A DNA stretch of 64,000 nucleotides from Dillenia suffruticosa (Eukaryota; Streptophyta; Magnoliopsida; Dilleniales; Dilleniaceae): assembly GCA_033439265.1 (NCBI GenBank), contig JAVTVX010000001.1, positions 18,494,608 through 18,558,607 of the forward strand. Reading direction: 5' to 3'. Numbering within the stretch: position 1 is the stretch's first letter; each line of letters opens with the position of its first letter. Positions 24,831 through 35,975 of the stretch are shown here, one piece after another. A program made the translations under genes and the position numbers. The notes under the pieces are model-generated. The model had not been told where the DNA came from. It did not search any database and saw nothing but the letters and a program-made list of their open reading frames with translations.

Positions 24831-25569
24831 TAAAGGGGATCGATCCCATACAATTGAAGAGACTAGCGATGTGGGATTGTAGTAAAATATCAAATTAATG
24901 CCTAATATTCAAGTTGGGAATTGCTCGTAGTTCAATTTGTTCTGGTAATATCAAATTAATGCCTATTGAGTTCATCCTCCATTAGAGATATTACGCTGCA
25001 CGTGTATAAAAAATAACTAATTTATATAGAGAGATATTAAATTTTATATCCACGGTGTATGAGAACTATCAACTTAATATTTAGCTTTTAAGATGATAAT
25101 ATTGTTCTTTCTTAAAATAATATCATAATGATATTAAAATAAAAATCTATTCCGTCGAACTCAATATGAGGAGCATGAATATTTATAATAAAAAAAAACC
25201 AATATTAAATTTAAACAATTCCATAAAAATTTTAGTGATTCAGAAATTTTTTAATAAATGAGTATTTTCTAATTAATATTTATAATTTATGAAAATCCTA
25301 TGTCCTGGAAATGGATACATTAGTCCCCCACACTTTTTGATTATTTTTTATTAAATTAATCGATATTTAAAATTATAATATGATTAATTTGATTTGAATT
25401 GTTATTGAATATTTTTTAGAGAAAAGTTTTTTAAATGTAATTTTTTTTTATTTTTAATATTTGAATCCGGTTTTTAAAAGATTTAATATTTGATTTTTTC
25501 TTTCTTTTTTCGGCACGTACCTGAGAAAGAAAATACATAAAATAGAAGTAAAAAACAAAAATAAGTATG

Positions 25570-25834
25570 TCTCGTACTTTCCGTCCGTTTGCTTAGTAAT
25601 GGAAACATCCGTCGCTTCGTCGGGTTTCGTCCGTACTAGGTGTCCACGTGAACGCCACGTTGGTACTCGGAGAAGTCCCCTCAACCGTTTATCTTCACAC
25701 TCGTCAGTCTGCATGTTAATCTATTGAGTATAAACAGCCCAAATGCAGAGCCTTCTTCCATCTCTCAATCTCTATAAATTGAACACATTTCTTCAGTTCT
25801 CAACCATCCACCTCTCTCCGTAATTACGACAACA
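25570..25834 (+). promoter_or_regulatory. Promoter and 5' UTR of the intact vicilin gene
   Basis: Contains a G-box CACGTG (25645-25650), a second ACGT core (GCCACGTT, about 25654-25661), an RY element TGCATG (25710-25715) and a TATA box (CTATAAAT, about 25772-25779), in the order typical of embryo-specific storage protein promoters bound by bZIP and B3 factors. The ATG is about 60 nt beyond the TATA box. Confidence 0.75.
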
Positions 25835-28000
25835 ATGGCAATCAAAAAACTTCCCTTGTTTTTCTTCCTCTTCGTTTTTCTTCTTTCAACCACCCTCTGT
25901 TTGGGTTATGAACGAGACCCACAAAGAGAGCTCGAAGAATGTCGGCTACAATGCCAGCAACAAGCCCAGAGCAGAGAAGGGCAGAGAGAATGCGAGCAAC
26001 GTTGTCAGAAACGGTATGACGAACAGCAGAAACGACAAGAAGAAGAGAAGGGCAGCAGAGGAAACCCGCAAGAAGACCCGCGTGTCGAATTGGAGAAATG
26101 TCGTCGACAATGCCAGCAGAGCAGAGGAGAGCAGAGAGAATGCGAGCAACGTTGTCAACAAAAGTACGTGGAACGGCAAGAGGGTCGTGGAAGTAGACAA
26201 GAAGAAGAAAGGGACAATCCTTACTATTTCAGCGGCCAAAGTTTCCAGACTAAGCAAGATCAAGAAGGCCAAGTTCATTCCCTTCCTAAATTTACAAAGA
26301 AATCTGATCTTCTCCGCCACATAGAAAGATATCGATTGGAGGTTTTCGAGGCAAAACCTCATGCCTTTGTCATTCCTCACCATTCGGACACTGAAACAAT
26401 TTTCTTTGTCGTTCAAGGTGACCAAAATTTTAGGTCTGGAGTCCCAAGCTTATTTTATAAGTCAACTCTACCTACCAGTAATCGAGTCAAATTTCTTACT
26501 TCTGTTTCAGGAAGAGGAACTCTTACAAAGGTGAAGCAGAACAAGAGAGAATCATATAACATTGAGCGAGGGGATGTCATGAAGGTTGATGCAGGGACTA
26601 CTATTTATGTAATCAATCATGACAATAATGAAAGGCTTCGCGTTGTGAAGCTTGCTCAATCACAGAACGTACCCGGAGACTCCCAGGTAACCTTTTTTCC
26701 CCAAATAATATCTTCTTTGAATCTTCAATTTTCTATAAGCAAACAGAAATTTTGTTGTTTAATTTTTGTGGGTTTGTTCAGGAATTCTTTGGAGCTGGAG
26801 GTGAGAACCCAGAGACTTTTTACAAGGCTTTCAGCGATGAAGTCCTTGAAGCTGCTTTCAATGTAATCAAAATTTCATTTTCATTAAGTTTATTTAATGA
26901 GAGAGGTTAATTCTCTAAGAAAAATAATTGATCTTTTTTTTTTTTTTTAATAATTAGACCCCTAGTGACAGACTTCAGAAACTATTTGGGCATCAAAGCC
27001 AAGGAGCAGCAGTAAAAGCAACAGCAGAGCAGATAAAGGCATTGACTGAACACGCCCAATCTTCAAAGGGTGGCAAATCCAAGGGCAAAGGACCCTTCAA
27101 TTTGTTGCAGAGTCGTCCTGTGCACTCCAACAAGTTTGGTCAGTTGTTTGAAGTGACTCCCAATGATTGCAAGGATCTCCAAGACTTGGATTCCTCTGTC
27201 TCCTTCGTCAAAATCAACCAAGTAAATTCAATTCCTCACTTGGATTTTCTGTGTCTCATTCGTCAAAATCAACCAAGACACAAACAAGCACGCACCCATT
27301 AAGGATTTTACAAGTTCATATATGAATTTTGCAGGGAGGAATGATGGCACCATTTTTCAACTCAAAATCAACCAAGATAGCGTATGTTGTAGAGGGCAAT
27401 GGCCGCTTTGAGATTGCTTGTCCTCACGTCGCGAGCCAAAGCCAAGGACCTCAAACTCGTGAAGGAGTGTCAGAGAGTACCAGCTACAAGAGGCTTTCTG
27501 CTCATCTCTCTCGTGGTGATGCATTGGTCATCCCGGCAGGTCATCCTGTCATCTTCATTGCCGGCGAGAGTCAGAACCTTCAACTGGCTTGCTTCGGTGT
27601 CAATGCCCACAGCAATGAAAGACACTTCCTTGCGGGTACAAGGATTTTGATCATCTTTTATCATAAGAAAAAACAAGGAAAATAATTTGAAAAAATGCTA
27701 TACTTTTTAAGTTTTATTTTTTATAATGAAATGTTCTGTAGTTACAGTAACAGGTCAGCGTTCATAGTTTTTGCTCAATTGATCACGGGGCTTTTTGTAG
27801 GGCAAGAAAATGTGATGAACCAACTGGAGAAAGAAGCTAAGGAGTTGTCGTTCAACACGAGAGCAGAGGAAGTAGAGGAGATATTCAAAAACCAAAAGGA
27901 CTCTTACTTTGTGGCTGGTCCAAAGGAGTTCGAGGAAAGAGAGGAGAAAGGAGGTAGAGGCCAACGCTTGGCTTCAATTTTGGAGTTTGGCGGCTTCTAA
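25835..28000 (+). CDS. Vicilin-like 7S globulin with CxxxC N-terminal motifs, 6 exons
   Basis: Exons: 25835-26417, 26511-26686, 26782-26862, 26958-27221, 27335-27635, 27801-28000; all GT-AG with matching phases; 1605 nt, 534 aa. A signal peptide (MAIKKLPLFFFLFVFLL..., cut near residue 24) is followed by a Glu/Gln/Arg-rich segment with four C-x3-C motifs (C36/C40, C53/C57, C89/C93, C103/C107). Two cupin domains follow (about 145-290 and 365-500), with landmarks HAFVIPHH, GDVMKVDAGTT, GGMMAPFFNS, GDALVIPAGHPV and FNTRAEEVE; the end SILEFGGF is typical of vicilins. It is a seed storage protein of protein vacuoles. CxxxC vicilin N-termini are released as small antimicrobial peptides in some species (macadamia MiAMP2 family); whether that happens here is inference. 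Confidence 0.95.
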
Positions 28001-28132
28001 GCTGAGTTTGATTGTAAAAGATGAATCTAGAATGTGTCGAGATGTGTGTGTTTAGCTAATGCTATGTATATGAGTTGTCTAATGCTTCACACAAGAGGCT
28101 TTGTATGTACTCTCAGAGCTCGAGATCTCGAC

Positions 28133-28150
28133 CATAGATAAATAAAAGGA
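28133..28150 (+). terminator. Poly(A) signal of the vicilin gene
   Basis: AATAAA at about 28139-28144, roughly 140 nt after the stop codon. Confidence 0.6.
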
Positions 28151-30067
28151 GAAATGCGTTTTCCCTTTTGGTATTTTATCTATTCTATGTATTCTTTTGC
28201 TGATTTTTGTATGTATTTTAGTATGAATTCTTAGATGCATCTAACACCTTCCGGAGCTCGACCGTCACATCGGCTGAATAATTCTTACCTTCGGGAGCTC
28301 CACTCTCACATCGACCGCATGGCCTCTGCCACGGCGGAGGACGTTCAAAAGGGACATACCAAGAGAGAAGTGAAAAAATCAAGAGGATTGAGGTTTTAGA
28401 TATGAGAGGTGTTATCACTGTATAAAACATTCAGTATGCACTACCCACCCCTGAGATGAGTTGAATGAAAATTCAACTTTTTTTAATTAAACTTTTTTTC
28501 CCTAAAATAGTAAAGGGTAATTTAAAAAAAAAAATTAAACTTTTTTTTTTTAATATGGAGCAAGTGAACGCAACCAAACACCACATAACCATTTCTTTTT
28601 TTTTTTTGTTTTTTTAATTTTATTTTTCTTCGATGACCTCTCCGTTCTCTCCCCCTCTCTCTCGCCCATTCGTCTAGATTCTCTATGTATTCTAACATAG
28701 GTATATACTCTCTCTCTATTCCTTATTTCTTTTTCCTTATTTTTAATTAGTTCACTTGGTTTTCTGCTTGGTAGACTCCCTCAAATTTCCTTCTTTTCCG
28801 ATAAAATTTGATTTCAATTTTTCTTTTTTTACAAAAAAATTCTAAACTTTTTCCCCCTTTTTTTGTTAATTAACGATCTGAAAATCAGAGTAATTCGATT
28901 TGAGCAATTATAGGACTTAATTTAGAGGTTAGTTCTCTTGATATCTATTTTTTCATTACCAAGATTAGAATTTAAAATCTTGATCAACGGAGTTGAGTAC
29001 CCTGTCACTAAATTTACAAGTCGTTCATTTAATTTTTCTTCTTTAATTGATAGGTTATTGGATTAACCGTTAAAAGAGATAAAATTTCCTATTCACAAAT
29101 AGCTGTCTTATTTATTTTTTCATTATTGTTTCATGAATCTGAGTAATATAGGAGATTAAGTTTTTGAATTCAGATTTTTATAAAAGTTTACATATTTGGA
29201 AAGGAATTATTTTTTTTTTAAAATTCACTCATATGATGAGATAATAAGTATTATGCATATCTCAAAACAGATGTTTATGCACATAATATTTCTCTTGATA
29301 TTCATTTCATAGGGAGTGCAAAAAAAAAAAAAAATTACATTGTTAAGTATAGGCTTAAACTTGTTCAGATGTGTTCATTTTAATTTAGAAAAAAAAATTA
29401 AAATTTTTTCTAAAATTAAAATTATTAATTTTCTCTTTAAAAAAAACCTATTTAATAAACATTTCTATATATATTCATTGATTTTAAGTTTCTCTTACTA
29501 GAAAGAAAAAAATAAAAAAATCAAATTTATTTTTTTCTTTCATTTTGGGAGGGGTAATGCTTTTAACAAATCCAAAACTTGATATGAAATTCTTATTTTG
29601 ATTAATTTACAAATATGCAGTATTTTTAAGTTCTAATATTTTTTAATTGAATAATAAATAGTAATTAAGTTAATAGCGACATCTTGAAATGAATTTCATT
29701 CTTTTTTTTTTTGGGTTATTTCAAGCATACCAAGTTAATTGAATCCTTAATTATGTTCCTTGGTTCCAAGCACACAATTTCCTCTACAAATAACCCTTTA
29801 GTCGAATTCATTTTAAATAAATTGAACTTATCTTTTATTTCGTTCTAAGAAAGAAAGAAATATTCACAAGTATTATCGGATCCATCACCGATGGATGAAT
29901 CTATAACAAATCCCGACCATCCAAAATTTTTATGACTATTGAATATTTTTAATCAAATCTTAATAATTCAAAATATTTTCTAAAGTCAAAGATTCTTTGC
30001 GATACAAATTTAGTTCTAATCCATCTAATAGCTACAAGGGATTAATCTAGAGTATCCAAGCCAAGAG
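28151..30067. other. Spacer between the vicilin cluster and the cysteine-rich array
   Basis: AT-rich, with long T and A runs and a SINE at about 28860-29035. A small GC-richer patch (28240-28350) has no recognised product. At about 29795-29830 a block (CTTTAGTCGAATTCATTTT) recurs upstream of genes C and C' (about 44400 and 55518), marking shared 5' flank of the cysteine-rich genes. Confidence 0.5.
28860..29035 (-). mobile_element. SINE copy, diverged, antisense
   Basis: Ordered blocks AGAGTAATTCGATTTGAGC, GGACTTAATTTAGAGGTTAG and CTTGATCAACGGAGTTGAGT. Lies downstream of the intact vicilin gene. Confidence 0.55.
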
Positions 30068-30079
30068 AAGATCAATCTC

Positions 30080-30251
30080 ACTAACGGGGGTGCTAGGTCC
30101 CTCAATCAAGTTTTCGAATTCGACTATCGACTTGGGCATAAAAACAACTATGTTGGGAGGGTAACCCCCTTAAATGGGTCACTGTAAATTCTGAACTGGA
30201 TTAATTGGAACATAATTTTAGATACCGATTGATATAGTAAAAAAAAAAGAA
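30080..30251 (+). mobile_element. SINE with target-site duplication
   Basis: Flanked by AAGATCAATCTC at 30068-30079 and 30252-30263. It carries the family blocks GGGTAACCCCCTTAAATGGG, CTGGATTAATTGGAACAT and GATACCGATTGATATAG, then an A tail. It lies just upstream of the TATA box of cysteine-rich gene A. Confidence 0.87.
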
Positions 30252-30268
30252 AAGATCAATCTCTCTCT

Positions 30269-30277
30269 ATATATATA
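30269..30277 (+). promoter_or_regulatory. TATA box of gene A
   Basis: TATATATATAG followed by AAGTGCTGAGAAC, parallel to TATATATAGAAGAGCTAAGAAC upstream of genes C and C'. Confidence 0.65.
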
Positions 30278-30337
30278 GAAGTGCTGAGAACATCTAAAAG
30301 GCAGAATCACCTCTAACTTGACCAATCAAAACTAAAC

Positions 30338-31106
30338 ATGGCCAAGTCCTTTGCTGCCTCCGTGTTCTACCTTCTCATTCTCCTTCCCCTCACAACAGGT
30401 TTGTTCTTCTACTAGTTATCAGTTAGATTATCACAGGGTTGGGTTGGTTATATGGATTTCTCTCTTGGACTCTTATTTTGTTTTTGTTTTTCTAATTAAA
30501 CATATTATTTTTAGTCATACGGCTCTATTTTGCTCCGTATACATAAAAAAGTTGCTATTTTTTTTTAAAAAAAATCGATAAGTATTTAGAATTATATTTC
30601 GACTAATTCAATTCGAATGTTGTTGGGTCAAATTTAGCGGGAGGTCTCTTAATGTAGTTTTTTTATTCCTAACTTTCGAACTTAATAATTGATTAGAAGA
30701 ATTAATATTTTTTTTATATTAAATCGATTGTCCATTCATTTTAAAGGTCGATAATTAGACTACATTTTGTGAAAATTTTATGATATATGATGAAAATTTT
30801 CTTTATTGTACAGTGAAATGCAGGGAGCTTACAAGTCCTGCAACTGGAATGGAGGCAAAGCGAGACTATGACTGCGAATTGGTGGTGAATGGAGGAGGGT
30901 GTCCCAGTGAGTTTCTATGTGAGAAGACATGTGCTCCTTGTTACCAAGGGGTGGGAAAAGTGCGGTCATACTGTGAAAATAGACTTCCTGTCTTTGGTTG
31001 CCATTGTCTCTTTGGTGAAGGTGCACCTTGCCCTCCACTTCCCTTTTGTCCTGGAGCCCATTCTAACCATTCCAATGTCACCATCATCAACTACCATACT
31101 CAGTAA
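30338..31106 (+). CDS. Secreted cysteine-rich (defensin-like) peptide, gene A
   Basis: Exon 1 30338-30398, exon 2 30814-31106, GT-AG, phase 1; 354 nt, 117 aa. The signal peptide is MAKSFAASVFYLLILLPLTT. The mature part keeps the array's core spacing C-x8-C-x5-C-x3-C-x2-C-x10-C-x8-C-x-C-x7-C and the GAPCPPLP turn, but it has one extra cysteine near the N-terminus, a longer linker before the core (about 18 residues) and an Asn/His-rich end instead of the PCPKP tail. The intron lies in the signal peptide, as in plant defensin genes. TATATATATAG lies about 60 nt upstream of the ATG. It is the most diverged member. Family placement rests on cysteine spacing only. Confidence 0.75.
30565..30725 (-). 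mobile_element. SINE copy in the intron of cysteine-rich gene A
   Basis: Ordered blocks AAATCGATAAGTATTTAGAA, GACTAATTCAATTCGAATG and GCGGGAGGTCTCTTAATG. Diverged; ends approximate. Confidence 0.55.
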
Positions 31107-32700
31107 AATTCATCACATTTTGGATGATGTAATGACGTTTCTAGAAGAGAAAAACAAAGTACCGGCATTCCTTTCCTTATCGATATGTATTTCTTTCGTT
31201 TTAGTAAATGAGAAACGTTTAAAGTATCTCATCACTTGTATCATGACTCATTGAGTCATTATCATTTGTATTTTTTCAACCATCGATTCCTTTTAAATAA
31301 AATCTTATAAAATAAATAAATATCAAAAGAATGTCGAGAGTTTTGCTCTTTAAAACCTAAATTCGACTCAAATAAGATTTAATCGAATTTAATATGATTA
31401 CTGGATAACGGTTACTTATCCCAAAAAAGAATTATTCTCTCTATCTTTCAATATTTTTTGTCACTTAAAAAATTTTTCCAAAAATTTTATACACTTACTT
31501 TGAAAATAGAAACATAAATATTTTTTTAAAAAAAAAGTTAAATGATTGCAATTTATTAATATGATTGCTCTTTGGCCAGACACTCACCATTGTAATGTTA
31601 CTGCTTCTAATTTCCATTTTTTTTTTGTCACCATAGGTGGGTAAATCATAAGAGTGATTGCATTACCCCTTTCCAAACAAGCTTTCTTGGTAGAATTGTG
31701 AAATTAATATTCTCGTCCAAATATTTATGGAATTTTCAGTATAAACCCTTTGAAAAAATTTATATATTTTTTATTTTTAATATTATTTCCTAAATATATA
31801 ATAATATTAATTTTGTTCATCCTCCCTCAATTATAAATAAATTCTTACCCTCATTAATTTCATATTTTTTGTTACTGTAATTTTGCTAAAACATTATTCA
31901 TACTATATTTAGGTAATATGTGTTATTATGATAACATAATATTTATTGTATTGGTAGAATTATCACCGCTGGAATTAAAGATTGGTTGTACGTAAATAAA
32001 ACTTATTGTATACCGTTTATAACAAATTGAATAATATATAATATTTTTTTTTAATTTCTCATTTTTCTTTTCATTTTTTAAACAAAATTATAATTCTAAT
32101 AAAATATCTATTTATCAGACTCACCTTTTATGCTTCTCACAGCATACATAATTTTGAATTTTTATTACTCTTATCACTTATTCACTTTCTCCTTTCATTT
32201 TTTTTTTTTTTTTTTTTAAGAAAGGCATTCAATCGAGTAAAATGAAAAATTCTAAAACCAAAGCATCTATCGAATGAAATCGATTTAACATAGATGTTTC
32301 AAGCTTTCCCCCTCCCCCCCCCCCAAAAAATCTGAATTCATATATTTATATTTACTATACTTTTAATTTATATAATATATATATTCATATATTTATAAAT
32401 CTATATCTATATTTTGTCCCATGAAATCAAATATTAACTGTGGCACTTTGGATAGGCACAGTGTTATTTTTTGCCATAGTGTAATATTAATATACAAAGT
32501 TTCTGTACACAAAATTATACTCAGTTTTACTTGTATACAAAGTTGAAAATTTCAAAATATTTATGTTAAAAGATAATTTTGAACGTATCTCAGATATCAT
32601 ATTAAAGATATATAGACTTATACCATGTTAGAGATATCAAATTTAATATAATAATAATATAAATCTTAATACTCCATTGTCTTAATTAAAGCATTATAGT
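31107..32700. other. Spacer after gene A
   Basis: Very AT-rich. It has a weak SINE at about 31315-31430 and a C-run/A-run near 32310-32330. No gene seen. Confidence 0.5.
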
Positions 32701-34140
32701 AGGTTGGGTTTATATAAAAAAAAAACTTATTTTCACAAATATGGAAATATAATATTATAAATACAATTAAATATTCTCAAATTAGATAATGTATTTCTTG
32801 ACATTCACTCTAAAAATTAATGTGTTATAATGAAAATTATTTGAATTTGAAAGAGAATCTAAATAAAAAACTTAAAATTCTAAGGGTGTTTTATAACTCT
32901 GGCCCTAGCTTTAGAATCTGGCTCTGGACTTTGGCTCTTGACTTTTGCTTTTAGCTCTAGATCTAAATCTGACCCTAGCTTCAGGCTATGGCTTCTCACT
33001 CTGGGCAAAGGATCTTGCTCTTTTGAAGGCTCATGTGCGTGCATGAATAACCCTTTTTACAAAAGGAGTTCTGATGCTATGTTAAAAGATAATTTGAATA
33101 TAATTATGATATTATATTAAAAAGATATGAATATGATTCTGATATTATATTAGAGATATTGGAGGTAATATAATAATAATATAAATTCTAATAATCTATT
33201 ATTTGAATTAAAGTATAATTTATATAAAAAACTCATTTATACAAATATAAAAATATAATATTATAAATAAGGTTAAATATTTTCAAAATCAAATCAATAA
33301 TTGATTTGATTTTTATATATAATATATTTTCTAATAATTTAAATTTCATATTATTGAAAATGTTAACAACAATATTGTTCCCAATTTTTATTTATCTACC
33401 GCATAATTGAAAACATGTATAATAGCCAGCCGCCCGTTTATGATGTTGAGTCGAATAGTGCCAAGTTTCCAATGGATACGATTAAGATGAAAATAAATTT
33501 TGTACTAAAAAATTGCAATCATCTAAAATCTTCATATTATTTATTTTTGTGTTTTTATGTCTTAACTTTTTAGTAAATACCCCAAAAATTTGACAAATTT
33601 TTTTAAATCAAGAAGAAAAGAAATATCGAAAGATGAAGAGGGTAATAAGAGCGGCTGTTATCGATAAATGACAACAATTTAGTAGATCGTCAAAGAGGTT
33701 CAGTTTAAATGGCATCTTTCTCCTCCTCTCATGTAATATACTCAATTTTGAGCCCCCATGTACGCACCAAAAAAAAAAAAAAAAAAAAAAAAAACAATTT
33801 AGTAGATTGTGATATAGATGATTTGTATGTTAAAACTACCAAATATTTTCTCATAAAATTGAGGCATATATGGGAAACTCCAATTCAATGTGGTGGAGGG
33901 ATTGTCAATACTTGTGATTTTTGTTATTATTTGAGTATCGACGTTTTTGAGGTTGATAGCCATTGGATCCATCTGAATTAAATACATTCCCTTCAAAAGT
34001 TTTCTAAAATTGTAAATTACAAGCTATAAAAATTTAATTCTGATTCATCTAACATTCATCGACTTTGTAGATATTAATTCTCATATATTAAAATAACCTT
34101 GACTCTTATTAAAATAACATTCATCTAATTCATCTAACAT
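32700..34140 (+). repeat. 5' flank of broken gene B, paralogous to that of gene C
   Basis: Ordered matches to about 44530-45640: CTTATTTTCACAAATATGG, TTCTAAGGGTGTTTTATAAC, a GGCTCT/TTTGGCTC run, ACCGCATAATTGAAAACATG, GATGTTGAGTCGAATAG and TTGCAATCATCTAAAAT. It diverges where the gene C TATA box and 5' UTR should be: the promoter end, leader and start codon are deleted (junction near 34150). Confidence 0.7.
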
Positions 34141-35240
34141 TCATCGACTTTTGCTGCTTCTAGGTTCAACTTTCTCCTGCTTCTCGTTTTCACTCACAAC
34201 AGGTTTGTTCCTTGGACTCTTATTTTGTTTTTTGTTTTTACTTTTCTAATTAAACATAAATAGATTGCCATATTAGATATACATCTACTTAGTTATTTGA
34301 TATTAATGATTTATAAAAAAAATATTAGTCGTACATTGATAATTTGCTATGTTCACATGAAGGGGTTTCTTCTACCTGAAAGAACACATCTAATGTCAAA
34401 ATTTGTTTGGATAATAATTATTTTACACATGTAGGTATAATTTTTTTTGGGTGATTTTATCAAAAAATTTACGTTTACACCAAAAATTTATTCTTCATAA
34501 TTAAAAATTTAACATTACTCATTCCCAGTTTTTATCTCTGATGCATGAAATGTGTTTAATATTTATATATTTATATATTTAATGAATTATTTGTTTATTT
34601 AATTATAATTTTTATTTTTATGTTATTTTTCTTATAATTAACGATTGCGTATTTAATTATTTTAGATTTTTATTATAAAATATTACTATTCCACTATGTT
34701 GATTGTCCCCCCCCCCATTATACAGGTGCAAAAATGCATTTATGGATTTTTCATTTTTTGTCCAAAAATAATTTAATAAATTATTGGCACGTGCCTTTAC
34801 GCATATGAATTTTACTTTGTATCTAACTCTCTTTATAGAGTCATATGCACTTGCATTAAAATCTGTATTCGAGATCAAATATTCAATTTTTAGTAACTAA
34901 ACTTTTCGTCCGGTGGTATCCTGGGTGCAATTAGTAACAACTGAATTTTAGATCTTATATTCCCTATCAGTTATATTAGAATATGTATATATTATTTGTA
35001 ATTCGTGACTAATACTTGAATTATATTTTTCGTTTGTTGCTGCTCTCATTTTGGTGCAAAATGTGGATGCTGAATGCAGCTATTTATCAATCACCGGAGG
35101 AGGATGCCCTGATGAGAGGAAGTGTGCAGAGACATGCAGGCCATGCTACCGGGGCATAGGAATTGTTACCTCATATTGCTATCCAAATTAAGGGATATAT
35201 ACTGCTTGGGAATGTCGCTGTGACTTGTCGGAGGGTGCAA

Positions 35241-35285
35241 TGTTGGAATATGTCCATTGAGGGGTATTTGGGTAATTTAGGAATG
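35241..35285 (+). repeat. Stub of the 5' LTR
   Basis: The first 45 bp match the 3' LTR with two differences; homology stops abruptly after TTTAGGAATG. The sequence that follows is not LTR-like, so most of the 5' LTR is missing or replaced. Confidence 0.7.
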
Positions 35286-35519
35286 TCGCTTGCATCTAAA
35301 TCTACAATTTCATGTCTTTTATTGTGAGTTTTGGATGTTGGAAACCTGGATTTCCGAATGGCCGCAGAGGGCCGCGACTGGGGTAGTTGGTTTTCGCTAT
35401 TTTTGGGTATGAATCCTCCTAAAATCGAGTGTAGGATGTTTGGAGGATGTCCATTAATTTTTTCTAGTCGAAAAATGTGAGAAAAAACAGTCAGAATCGA
35501 GTTTTCCGACAACCGGGTT

Positions 35520-35975
35520 GAAAAACCCGTTACAGGACACGTCGGGCGAAGAAGAAAGGCCCTGATCCACGGGTATGTGAGACGCACGCGCCCTAAGGCG
35601 CGTCCAGCAGGTGCGTGTACTTCACTCGCCACACAGGCGCGTGAAGCGGGGGGAGTCCCGGTTCGGGTCGGACCCTGACCCGGTCCGACCCGCAACAGAC
35701 ACGATCGGGGTGGGATACCGTTGACCCGACCCCGTTGACCGACCCAGTATGACCCGGTTCAACGCGTGAAGGGCGTGAGCCGCGCGCCGCGATTGGGCAC
35801 GTGTGAGCCGAGCTGCGCCAGGCACGTGGCGGCGCATGTGAGGCGCGGTGCGGGTCTGGCGCATGCGCCAGGCTACTGCCAGCGCGTGGAGGCACGTGGC
35901 AACGCGTGGAGCGCACCGCCGGCTGGCGGCGGAGCGTGTGGGCCCCGGGCGGCGCGTGAGATCGCTTAAAATTGA
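35520..35975. other. GC-rich island inside the copia leader region
   Basis: About 450 bp far richer in G and C than the rest of the window, with repeated GCACGTGGC, GCGCGTGAG and GACCCGGTYCGACC-type words. Several short frames open on both strands because stops are rare in GC-rich DNA; none resembles a protein. It is probably retroelement leader or captured sequence. Confidence 0.6.

Noticed and set aside
25946-26425. 159-codon minus-strand frame
   Set aside because: It is the antisense shadow of vicilin exon 1.
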